Shown here: piece after piece, positions 35,880 through 46,600 of the stretch
Numbering within the stretch: the first letter of the stretch is position 1
How the letters are laid out: each line of letters starts with the position of its first letter
Assembly (NCBI GenBank): GCA_027625915.1
Contig: JANTQA010000026.1
Span: 2,418,001-2,482,000, forward strand
DNA length: 64,000 bases
Direction of reading: 5' to 3'
Source of the DNA: Anaeramoeba flamelloides
Taxonomy: Eukaryota > Metamonada > Anaeramoebidae
Notes under the pieces: model-generated
What the model was told of the DNA's origin: nothing
Database searches by the model: none
The model's input: only the letters and a program-made list of their open reading frames with translations
Position numbers and translations under genes: made by a program

Positions 35880-37700
35880 TAGAAATATTAATTTTTTTAA
35901 TTCAGATATCAAGATTTTGCCATTATTTTTCATAGGTTGGGACATTTCCATAGAAAATAGTCTAAATCTACAATGATTTCTAAATTGTTTTTTTTTAACA
36001 TAATTTACAATATTTTGAATATTTTTATTCATATCATTAGAATATATATTTAAGTAATTAATAAATTTTCTGAGTTTTAAAATTGAAGTTTAACACTTCC
36101 TATTTTAAATATCTTTTATCATTGTGTTTTACAAAGATAAAAAAAAAATGGTTAAAATTAAAATTTTACTCGATTCTTTTAAATTCTGGAAGAGATAACG
36201 AAAATTGTCATGGGGTGCCTAGTGTTTCCGGAATTCAAAAGAATAGAGTAAAACAAAAAATATTACTCGATTCTTTTAAATTCTGGAAAAGCTAAAAACA
36301 GTTTTTTTTTTATTTTAAGAAATAAACGAAAATTTCCTAAATTTTCTTTTTATTTCTTAAATTAAAAAAAACCCAACAACAGTTCCAACTTGGAATATTT
36401 AAATAATTTTTTAATAATAAAATATTCTAATTTGTATTCTAGTTATTTTACATTTTTTATGATACCAATAAATATTTTCAGATTCTTTTTTTAAAAAAGA
36501 GATATAATTATTTAATCCAACAAAAATAAGTATTTTTAATTTTTAAATTAACTTGTATCTTTTTCGATAAATTATTAATTTGGCAGGATAAATTTTAAAC
36601 TTTGTTTTATAAATATACATGGGGGGGGGGATTATTAATAAAATCTTGCAATTTATTTTATTAATCCAAGTATCAATATATTTAAAATAGGTTTTTGTCA
36701 AATCGAATATTTCCAATCGATATAATAATTGGCTATGTAAGACAGCTTTAATAAACTCAATTTTTAATTGGAAAAATTTTTTGTGTAAGATATTGATTAA
36801 TTATTTGAAATTATTCTTAACTATATCTAAGGTAAATTTTAAATAAGGATATTTTTTATCTAAGCAAATACCAAGATATCAGATTTCCCACTGTAATCAA
36901 AGTTTTTTTTTGTTTTATTATTCTTAGTATTAATCCTGAAAAATCTTATTATTTTATGTATTTTTTTGTAATTGAAAATTGATTTGATTTATTGTTCCTT
37001 TCCTTACTAAAATTAGATCATCTGTAAACATTTGAACATGTAATTCTGATTGTTTGATTATTGTCTAAGCAAAAGTGAGTAAAAAATCCAAATAATAACA
37101 GAGGCACAGGAATATCACTCATAAATAACAATTCCTACTTGTGGGTAAATCGAAATTAGATATTTGTTAATAATCTCATTTCTTTTATTTTTATTTAATG
37201 GGATTATAAATAGGTGAATGATAAATATACTCAAAACATTTTTGTATCTCTATTGTAACGAGATAAATATTTTCTTTTGTTTAAATTTATTTTGGATTTT
37301 TTTGATATTCGTTCAATAAGTTCAAAACTGAAATTCTGTTATCTAATTTTTTCTTAAAATATAAATTGTTTTTTTGAAACTCAATTCCCAAGAGTCTTGG
37401 ATTCTCGTATATAATAATTTGAGAAAAAATCTCAGTAGAGTTAGATTAATTGAAATTGATCAGTAATTAAGTGGTCTCGACTCATCATCAGATTTATGAA
37501 TAAATTATAAATTTCTTTTTTTAAAAAAATTATTATTATTCTGGGCTATATCATAAAAAAGTCAAAATTTTGAAGGTGTTCAGTATAAAAAATAAAATTA
37601 ATTTCAAAAAAAAACTAAATTTCCTAAATAATTATTAATTATTGATGAAGTGAAAAATACACTAGAAATTATCTTTTACGAAAATTCGATTAATCAAGAA
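35880..37700 (-). mobile_element. LINE remnant B
   Basis: Minus-strand reading near 37010-37060 gives MFTDDLILV, the RT active-site box. It is preceded by a degenerate LSP-LLF-like block (PVPLLLFGFF) near 37090-37130. The plus-strand sequence AATCCAAGTATCAATATATT through GCTTTAATAAACTCAAT (36660-36770) parallels the thumb region of LINE A at 16770-16880. The segment 37380-37520 parallels 17490-17590. The zinc-knuckle end is recognisable near 35930-36090 by similarity to 15830-15990. Many stops and frame changes make it inactive, and it is more decayed than LINE A. A hairpin array interrupts it at 36150-36385, at the same relative position as in LINE A. Confidence 0.7.
36150..36385. repeat. 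multi-hairpin array (copy 5) embedded in LINE B
   Basis: Contains TTTTACTCGATTCTTTTAAA twice with its complement GGAATTCAAAAGAATAGAGT, then the AAGAAATAAACGAAAATTTC hairpin and its complement. It ends AACCCAACAACAGTTCCAAC. That junction resembles the AACCTAACGACATTTACAAC junction of LINE A near 16490. Confidence 0.7.
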
Positions 37701-37831
37701 TTGGGGTATAAACTAAATATTATACGGTTATTTGAGGAAATCTAATTCACAAATTATCAAAGTTTTTAAAAGTAAATAAAACTAAAAAAAGAAAATAAAA
37801 TAAATTTGATAAGTGGTAACAAGAAGGGGTA

Positions 37832-37975
37832 TAGTCAGTTCCACTTTTAAGGCAAAAACTGCTACAGAATTTAAGGCGCAAAAAAAACCCTCAAATTAAG
37901 GTACAAAATTCGGATTTTTTTAGAAAAAACTATTTTACTACAATCTAAATTTTGTGCCTTATTTGAGAATTTTCA
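37832..37975. mobile_element. Tc1/mariner-like MITE (copy 3), right end lost
   Basis: Preceded by TA and starting TAGTCAGTTCCACTTTTAAG, with the internal blocks AATTTAAGGCGCAAAA and CTCAAATTAAGGTACAAAAT. The right arm reaches only to AAATTTTGTGCCTTATTTGA and then passes directly into repeat R2. The outer part of that arm is gone. Confidence 0.75.
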
Positions 37976-38520
37976 ATAATATTTTTTTCGTTTTTAATTG
38001 AAAAATTTTTGAAACTTCTATTTTGCTTAGTAGATAGAATGTTTGAATCTTTTTTTTATGGTCTAATAAGGATCATATTTTTAAATTTTACAATAAAATA
38101 AAATATTTCTTTCAAAAGATATCGCAAAATTAAATTGAAAAGTCATTTTTTTCTTTTTTTGGAATATTTTTTATTATTTTATTTTTTTTTAATGTCAGAA
38201 CCTTAATATATATTCCCTGTTTTTTTCTACAAATTGAATTAAATTTTATTATTTTTTCTTTCTTGTTGCTCAATCAAAATTTAATTCATCCTTGTAACTT
38301 ATTACAATAAAAAATCCCCCCCAAAAATGGATTTTTTTTCAAAAGTTGGTATTTTTGAAAAAGGGGTGGTATCCAAATCTTAATTGGTTTAAAAGTTCTC
38401 TTTTCAAAATTGTATAAAATTATCATAACTTTGAAAAAATAATTTAGAAAAGTTTTAGAGCTGAAATACAATATGTATTTTTGGTTATCTTTGATTTTCA
38501 GAATTTATTGTTTCCTTTTA
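37965..38520 (+). repeat. interspersed repeat family R2 (copy 2)
   Basis: Matches 23560-24110 in order and orientation. It adjoins the truncated MITE on its left. A TTTACAGTGATAATTACT block near 38890 resembles GCAGTGATTATCAC near 24100, so the foldback at 38574-38852 may have inserted into this copy. Confidence 0.6.
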
Positions 38521-38573
38521 GAATATTGTTCACAGTAAAAAAAGAAATAAAAATAGATGTATTATATGCTTAA

Positions 38574-38852
38574 GGTTATAATCTCTGGTATTTAAAAGAT
38601 AGATCATCTTATATAGGATATAGCAACATGTTAATTTGGTTCTTAGCTGATCGATCTAGATCTTGGTCTAGGTTTTAATAGTGGTTCAATTCGTATTTCC
38701 GAAAAAATAAAAAATAAATCTCCAAAAATTGCCTTTTTGAACAACTATAAAACCTAGACCAAGATCTAGATCGATCAGCTAAGAACCAAATTAACATGTT
38801 GCTACATCCTATATAAAATGATCTCTTTTTCAAATTTCAGTTATTATAAACC
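38574..38852. mobile_element. foldback MITE with 57-bp perfect arms and TTAA flanks
   Basis: Segments 38621-38677 and 38748-38804 are perfect reverse complements for 57 bases, with core TTCTTAGCTGATCGATCTAG. Weaker pairing extends outward to the ends GGTTATAAT and ATTATAAACC. TTAA lies immediately outside both ends, as expected for a TTAA-specific (piggyBac-type) target duplication. The high arm identity implies recent insertion or gene conversion. No coding capacity. Confidence 0.85.
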
Positions 38853-38856
38853 TTAA

Positions 38857-41214
38857 TTACTTTTACTCCGAAGTCTTTTTGTTATTTGAAAAACACTTTT
38901 TACAGTGATAATTACTCTATTTTTGGTATAAAAATTTTCCAAATATGATTAATTCTTCTTGGGTATCTTAATTGTAAAATGAATTATCAAAATTTTCCTT
39001 TTAGCTTTCCAAAAAAAAAAAAAAATGAAATCCAAGAATTGTAATAAATCATCAAAAATCCTCAATTTTAAAATGGAAATTACTAATTAAGTTTCTTTTT
39101 GATATTAAAAATTTGAAAGCTTATAAGATTTATAAATCCAATTTTTGAAAGCTAAAAGAAAATTTTGATGTATTTATTTTGAATCAAATAGTATAATTTG
39201 TTACAGAAAAGTTCACAAATTTAAGGCACTAGTAACTCTTATTTATTTTTTTGCCCAAAGTTGATATATTAATTATTTACATAAGGATACAATTAAACCT
39301 GATATGCAATTTCTTTTATCAACTTTCAAGAGATGAATTATCATTTTTAAAAGATTTAGTTTTTTTCCAATAATATTTTTCGTCAAAACAATCTAGATCC
39401 TTTTTTTTGGTGGGTTTTTGGATCAAATTATAAAAAAGAAAATTTTTTAAAAAAATTTAATTTTGAAGAAATCTTGCATTGAGTAATTTCTGAGAGTTTT
39501 TGTGTGAAAAAATAACCTTGAAGATTTAATCTTATTTTAAAAATGCAATAAAAATAAATTAAATATAGAATCCTTGAAGATCTAAAAAAATTGATCTTTT
39601 ATTTTATTCACAAATATTTATTATATTTCTTGAAATTTAAAAGATACGTCAATATTCTTTTTCAAATATGCAGGGTATAAACAAGGGTCTGTTTGTATTA
39701 AAATTTGTTATTTGAGAATATCTATTATTTTTTTTTTTTATTACTAGATTTATTTATTTGAATTTGTTTTATTTCTTTGAAAATCTTTCAAAAATTCGAG
39801 AAATAATTGTAAAGTCTATTGACATGACAAATCTTTGTGTTGTTAATAACTTGCTCAAAGAATTAAGATTGGGTTATTAATTATTGATTATAAATAATAA
39901 AATTAAAAAAGTATTTCTTTAGATTAAGGAATGCGTTCCCACCCTTGAGGGGGGCGGGTGTTTGTGTTATTTCACTTTCGTTTCTCACAAAAAAAATTCA
40001 TAAGGTAGAAATTGGACAAAAAAAAAAAAAAAATATTTTTTGTTATCTTTACCTTTTCAAGTAGGCTTTTTTTCTTTGTTTTTCAATGAAAAGGAAAATT
40101 GAAAATAAAAAAAAAATAATTTTAAAAAAAAATAGCTTTTTGGGGATTTTCAAGTACATTTCAAATTTGAGAACAATTCAGACTTGTACAAGAAAGTAGC
40201 TGAAAAAATATGTCGAACTGTCGAAGGAAATAGTGTGAGTTCCGAAAGTTCAAATGGAAATTTCTATAATATTAAAATCAAAATTTTAGCATATTCTAAC
40301 AAGTATAAAATTTGGGAAAATTGTGTAAAATTGTGAAAAATTCACATTTTTTTGAAAAGAAATTCTCCTTGGACCAATATTACTTGGATTGCACAACTCT
40401 TTCAAGGGTGATTTTATACATTATTTCACTGTTTTCACCAAAAAACATAGTCCTTAAAAGTTGAATTTTCCAAGTTTGAAAAAAGTATTTTCGGAGAATT
40501 TTTAATTTGATGGTTGGTTTTTTTTTCTCATGTTATTTATTCAATAAAAAGAAAAAAAAGATTTAAACTACTATTTGAATGAAAAAAATAAATTTTTTCA
40601 AGTTTAAAAACTAATTATTGGTAATTTTTTGAAATTAAGTTGATTTTTTAGACTGAGAAATTTCAGAATTTAGTGACTTTTTTTTAAAAGTCTATTTTTG
40701 TCCACTTTCTTTACAGGAAATAAGTTTTCGATCTTCTTCCAAAGGAAATAATTTTTTTTAAATAATTCAGAAAATTGTTGGATTTTGAACATTTTCAAAA
40801 ATAAGAAAAAGTAGATCAAACTTTTAAAAACAATAATTCATTTTGGAAAATCGTCTCAAAAGTAAGTTTGGTTTTGTAGTAATCAGATTTTTCCTTTATT
40901 TTTCAATTTCTAGAATGAATAAGTTTTTTATGGATTGGCTATTAAATTGACTTAAGATTTTTTTTTTTGTAAATTAATCCCTTAACTGAACGAAAAGGTG
41001 AAGATTTAAAAATTCACTCCTTTCAATTTTGATCTACAAGATCCAAAATAATTATTATTTCCATATATCAAACAAAAGAAATCAAAACAGAGTCTACAAT
41101 ATTCGTTTGATTCTAAACTTATGTCAAACGTTAATTAATTTAAAAAAAGAGATTGATAGAAAAGAAATTTCATTTTTGTAAAATTTCATTTTTTTAATAT
41201 TTTATATTTTACTT
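38857..41214. other. long gene-free stretch upstream of UBC12
   Basis: No supported frame, domain or RNA gene. A GC-rich patch at 39940-39962 (CACCCTTGAGGGGGGCGGGT) stands out in otherwise AT-rich DNA. Confidence 0.4.
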
Positions 41215-41769
41215 ATGATCCGTTTATTTGAAAGAAAACAACAAAAAAAAAGCCAAACCAAAAAAGTTCACCCTGGTGAGTTACGTATCCAAAAAGGTAA
41301 ATTTGTCAACTCTTTTTTTTTTTTTTCCTTTCAGAAAAATTCTTTCTTTTTCAAAACAAAGTGCAGATTCTTTTTGAAAAATCTCCAAAACAAATCAAAA
41401 AAAAACTTTTCGAAACAAATCAAATGCTTAATCCAAAACAAACAAATTTTTTTTATGTTTACTTTTTTTTTTTTTTTTCTCCTTTTGTTGTGAAATTCAA
41501 TAGACATGGAAGAACTTGAACTCCCAGGTTCATGTACACTTGATTACCCTGATGAAAATGATGTCTTAAACTTTGTTCTTATTATGAAACCAACTGAAGG
41601 ATACTGGAAAGGTGGTACCTTCAATTTCAGTTTCCACATCCCTACTGACTACCCTCACACTGCCCCAAAAGTGGAATGTAAAACTAAAATTTATCATCCA
41701 AATATCGATCTACAAGTACAATCCTTTTTTTTTTTATTCTTTTTCTTTTGCAAATTTTCTTTGCTAAAT

Positions 41770-41803
<34 letters not shown>

Positions 41804-42124
41804 ATAATTTTGCAACAATCAGGGAAAAGTATGTTTAAACGTTTTAAGATTCGATTGGAAACCCGTTTTAACAATCAACACTGTTATCTATGGTCTTCAA
41901 CTTCTCTTTTTAGAACCAAATCCAAATGGTAATTGCTATTTTTTCTTCCTTTCTTTCATATTTTTACAAAAATTTGGTTTTTACTTTTTACATTTTTTTT
42001 TTTTTTTTTTTCAATCTCTTGCAATTTAATAGATCCTTTAAATCACGAAGCTGCTGAACTCTTAAAAAAGGACACCTATGAATTTTCCCAAAAAGTCAAA
42101 AGAACAATGAACGGAAATTGGTAA
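41215..42124 (+). CDS. UBC12: NEDD8-conjugating E2 enzyme UBC12
   Basis: UBC12 accepts NEDD8 from the NAE1-UBA3 E1 and passes it to cullins. Four exons fit in phase: 41215-41296, 41504-41715, 41823-41928 and 42033-42124, giving 163 residues. The diagnostic N-terminus [12 protein letters not shown], which docks on the E1, is followed by [13 protein letters not shown], almost as in human UBE2M. The E2 core shows YHPNIDL (HPN at 92-94) and GKVCLN with catalytic Cys102. [20 protein letters not shown] and [16 protein letters not shown] follow. The protein ends at MNGNW, about 15-20 residues shorter than the human enzyme. Introns are 207, 107 and 104 bases, with long T tracts (31 T's near 41772). 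The later ATG at 41506 is internal to exon 2. Confidence 0.96.
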
Positions 42125-42631
42125 AAGGTGTTTGTGAATTACCTTTTTGATTCCTCACTTGAATTTGGTTTCTTCGCCAAAACTATCTCATATTTTAATC
42201 TTTTTTTTAGAAATATTTCCCAAAAGTAATTGTTACTTTAAGCAATATTTCAGTCCAAAACCGAGAAAATAAAAGTGTTCTTGAAATCTTGTGTTTTCAA
42301 ACAGATTTTTTTTTTTTATTTTATTTTTTTTTTTTTTTTTGTTATTTGCTTGTTTTGAAAAATAATTACAAATTTCCCACTGGCTAAATACTTGTCTTTT
42401 TATACAGCCTTAGAAAACAAAATTCCGCTCATTAAATTTTTGATAATTCAATTCACTTGTTCTTCATTGTTTTTATCAAAAAAAAAAAAAAAATCAAAAA
42501 AAAAATTCAAATCGTTCAGACGATTTCTTCAAATAATTATCGATTATATGAAGCATAGTCCCGAGTTTTAAATTAAAATTAAACCTTGAAAGCCTTTTTA
42601 TAACTTTTTGATAAACAAGGAAAAATAATGT
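42125..42631. other. 3' flank of UBC12
   Basis: T-rich runs at 42307-42340 and an A run at 42480. No gene was seen. Confidence 0.4.
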
Positions 42632-42704
42632 GGTTACGAGGATTTAAACATCCGAACTTCGGATTGATATTTAGATAATTCCAAACTGGTATTTTATTGT
42701 GACC
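42632..42704 (-). pseudogene. possible decayed tRNA gene
   Basis: On the minus strand a 73-base segment starts GGTCACA and ends CGTAACC. These ends pair at 5 of 7 positions, like an acceptor stem. GGAT-GTTTAA-ATCC forms a 4-bp T-arm-like hairpin close to the B-box consensus (TGTTTAAATCC). The D and anticodon arms do not fold well, so a functional tRNA is unlikely. Chance is not excluded. Confidence 0.25.
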
Positions 42705-45700
42705 TGATAAAAAATATAATTTTTTTTATTTTTTTTATTTTTTGGGTGAAAATTTTACAGACAATTAAAAAATGATATTTAGTTAAATGTGAATTTGAGA
42801 TCGAATCTTTTATATGTTATAAAATTTTCATTTTATCCTATATTTTATCTCTAATCATGTTTGAAAGAAATAATACAAATAATACTTAGTTTTAAATAAA
42901 ATTATTAATTGAAAAAATTATTTTTGACACAATCAGAGGTCACAAGAATATTTTATTCATAGCTGTGTTTTAAGGTTTAAAAATTGAATACAAAAATACT
43001 TTTTTAATTTTTTAAATATTGATTTATTAAGATCAAAAAAATTTTTTTTTTTTTTTTTAATGTTATTTTAATTGTTTATTTTTATTACAATTAGAAAAAA
43101 AATTTCTAAAAAAGTTAAATATTGTAGATCTTGTAATTTCTTGAGAAAAAAACTTTTATTATTTTTTTATTCTTATTTAATGGTGGTGTTACTAATTTCT
43201 CTTATCCCCCCCTCCCCCATTGTTTAAAAAATAACCTAAATTCTAAAATTTTAGAAATAGTTTAAATAGTTGAAAGAAGAATAACACCACAATTTAAATC
43301 CAATTTGCAAATAATTTTCATTTTCAAGACTGTTTCCAGTATTTTTCTTTTCTAATTTTTGTTTTCTTTTCCTTTTTTCTAGCTACCCAATCTGTTTCCT
43401 TTATCGGTTTTTTTAAAAGAGATTGATAGAATATTAATATTGAGTTTGTTAAATTGGAAAAATCACCTACAATCTTTTGGCAGTATCAATTTTTTTTGAT
43501 CGATCAATAAGTCTTCCTGAAATTTCATCAAATTTATCAATAAAATTCTTTGTTTGTCTTGTTTCATCATTTTCTACATAAAGATTTTTTTTAATTTCAT
43601 TGTTTTAGGTTTGCTTTATTTTATTTTTGCTTAAGGGGTGAATGTCATCATAGATTTGCCGATAAATCAAAGTATGTTCTATATTGAAATGAATGATATT
43701 AGTATCACATTATTCACATAACTTCAACAAATTTATTATAAATATTATTGAACAATAAATTATGAAGTTTTTTTAATAATGATCACAATTAAAAAATTTT
43801 CATTTTGGAAATTTTTTTTTTTAATTACTTTTAAAAATCTTAAAATTGAAATAAAAATAATATTATTCAAGTATTTAATGATCTCTCTTTAGAACATTAC
43901 AAAAGTAACAATTTTTTTTATTGTTTTAATTTCCAGGATTAGTTTGATAGTAAGTTAACATAAAAAACCCAAAAACCGATTATTTTGGTTTCCTTTTGAT
44001 AAATTTGGTTGTTTCTTCAAGACATTTCAAATATTTGTGAAATAATTTCTCAAAAGAAATCTTGAGTTAATTTTTTAATTTTTGAAAAAAAACAATTTTT
44101 TTAGTAACTAATCTCCTTTTAACTAATAATTGAGGAAATATATTTTGTAACTTTGAAGTTTTCAAATTGATGATTCAACCTTTAAATTTGTCTCAAAATA
44201 TTGCCTTTTTTCCAAAATTCTTGAATTTTTTACAAAATACATGTATTATCATTAATTGATGGAATTTTCAAATATTATGACTTTTCAAATCGAATTTTTG
44301 GAGACATTTGAACCATGGCTCACTATACGATTTCTATCCAATAACAATATTCGATAATCTTGAACTTCCCATTGACGGAGGTTAACCCTTTAAAATTGAT
44401 TACATATAAATGTATAAATAATAAATAATCTAAACGTGAATTTATAGTATGTTTGAAAAAATACAATAAATATACTTTTTTTTTGCCGATTTTTTATTTT
44501 GGACATTTAAGATTTTTTTTTTTTGAATGGGGTTTATATCTAATTCATTTCTTAGAATCATGAGGTGTTGGTTTTTTTTTTTATTTTTTATTTTAATAGT
44601 ATTTTGTAAAATCTATCAATTTTTCAAAATAACCTAAGATACAAGAAAAGTTATAATATTTTTTTGAAATTTAAATGGTTTTTACCAAATACAGTATATT
44701 TATTTTTTATTTTGTTTGTATTTTTCACATTTTTCATATTATAAATAATTTTTTTATTTTTTAATACTTTTTAGATTTATTTATTTTAATGCCTTTATCT
44801 GATTTATATTTTTTATTTTGATTTTTTTAATTTTTTGGATTTATGTTATTTACTTTGTTTTTTAATTTTTTTTTTTAATCCCATTACTATGAGTTTTTTT
44901 AATTTACTTAGTGCCATTATTTATAATGTTATTCTCTGGTTTTATTATTTTATTATTAATTTTGTTGTCTTTAAAATCACCCATTTTTATACCCCCCCCC
45001 AACACACTAATTCTTCATTCCCTTTTTAATTTCATCCTTAAAATCAAATTTAAATTCCCTTTTAAAATTAAATTTAAAATTATAAAACAAGAAAAAATCT
45101 AAAAAACAACCGAACAAAACAAACTTTTTTTCTATTTTCGATCTGTTGATTAAAAAAAAATTAAAAAACACTAAAACCAAATTAATTCAAGATCTCTAAT
45201 TGTTGATAAGTTACCTCTTTTTGATCAAAAAAAAAAATAAATACAAATGAATTTATTAGAAAATTTTAAAGTAGGGATACAAACAAACAAGATTGGTTAA
45301 CAACTCTCTCTTTAAATAAAAAAAAAAACCTGCATTATACAGTTGTTTTCCAATTAAGAAATAAAAATTTTGATTTCAAGTTCTCAAATTTTTTCTATTT
45401 TATTTAATGTAAAAACTGAAATACCTTCACTAACCCAATAAATTATGAAACTTTTTGATATTTTATTAAGCTTCCTAATTGGACTTTGATAAGAAATTTT
45501 AAATAAATTTAACTTTATTTTAACAGTATTTTATTTCAAACAATCAAATCCCATTTTCATTTTTCACAGCAAGATTATTTTCCTTAATATTTGATAGTTT
45601 GTCATATTATTGAATAAAACTGACCAAAGAAATAAAAAGAAGGTATGGATTCCATCTCTTTCATTCAATTTTTGAATATATAAAAAAGGAAAATGCTGAC

Positions 45701-46600
45701 AAGTTTTTAGTTTTTGATACAAATTGAAGTTTTACTTTCCTCAATAAGTTGTCAAAATTCATTGGATTAATCCCAAGATCAATAAATTTGCCAAATATAA
45801 TTGCTATTGTAATGCCTCTTTGTGGACTAGATCCTTCTAGAGAAAAATATAAAAGTAATTTGGATTGATCTTATAAAAATAAAATTCTTTTGAAAAATTT
45901 TTTCCTTCTGTTGAAAAAATGAGAAATATTCCTAAACCATAACGAAACATTTCAAGGGATTTGTAGATTTACAAAAAGAGTATTTCCTTTTTTACCATAA
46001 TGAAGTGATTTGTTTCTCGTGTTTTGGACTATAAAAAAAATAAACACAAAATCCAAAATTTCGGTAAGGTTGCAAAAAAGATTTTATTGCTTTCCAATTT
46101 CCAAAAAAAATCAATTAAAAATCGAATAAAAAATGATCCAAAGTACACAATTTCAAACTATTTTCAATACCATTCCAGTAATACCTTCTCAGAAAAATTA
46201 GTTAGGTTAAATAATTAAATCAATTTTTTAACAACTATTTTTTTTGTTATTTGTCATTTTTTAAAGGAATATTTCAGATGCATACATAAAGAACAAAAAT
46301 CCAATCGTTTGATAAATTGGAAGCAATAATTAACCAACTTAGTGAAATTCAGAACAAATTTTCAAATTTGAAACAGTTAAAGATATTTATTATTTTTTAA
46401 TAAACTTTCAAATAATTTCTTTGTGAATATCAGTTTTCTTTTTTTTGACATCTGTTAGTTCAAAAATTATTAATACCAAACCAAAGACAACCCCCCCTTT
46501 CTTAAACGACAGAAACCCATTCATTCAATCTTAATTAAACAACATTTCAAAATAGATTCTATCTTAAAAAAAAACAAAAAGCAGCTTCAAACACTTGAAA
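42705..46600. other. long gene-free stretch between UBC12 and RPN10
   Basis: No supported coding or RNA gene over about 3.9 kb, apart from a diverged R1 copy at 43240-43600. Notable compositional marks are C-rich runs at 43206-43219, 44991-45001 and 46490-46497. Small frames at 44835-45102 and 46024-46218 lack domains. Confidence 0.4.
43240..43600 (+). repeat. diverged, partial R1 copy
   Basis: Shows the R1 order with many differences: AGTTTAAATAGTTGAAAGAA, CAATTTGCAAATAATTTTCA, a TTGATAGAATATTAATATTG block, GATCGATCAATAAG and a TTGTCTTGTTTCATC block. It also resembles 34880-35220. Confidence 0.4.

Noticed and set aside
44835-45102. Two overlapping hydrophobic frames suggesting a small membrane protein
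   Set aside because: T-rich DNA gives Phe/Leu/Ile by composition alone, and no start context or family pattern is seen.
46024-46218. 64-residue Lys-rich frame upstream of RPN10
   Set aside because: No ATG at its first codon, no domain, composition of plain AT-rich DNA.
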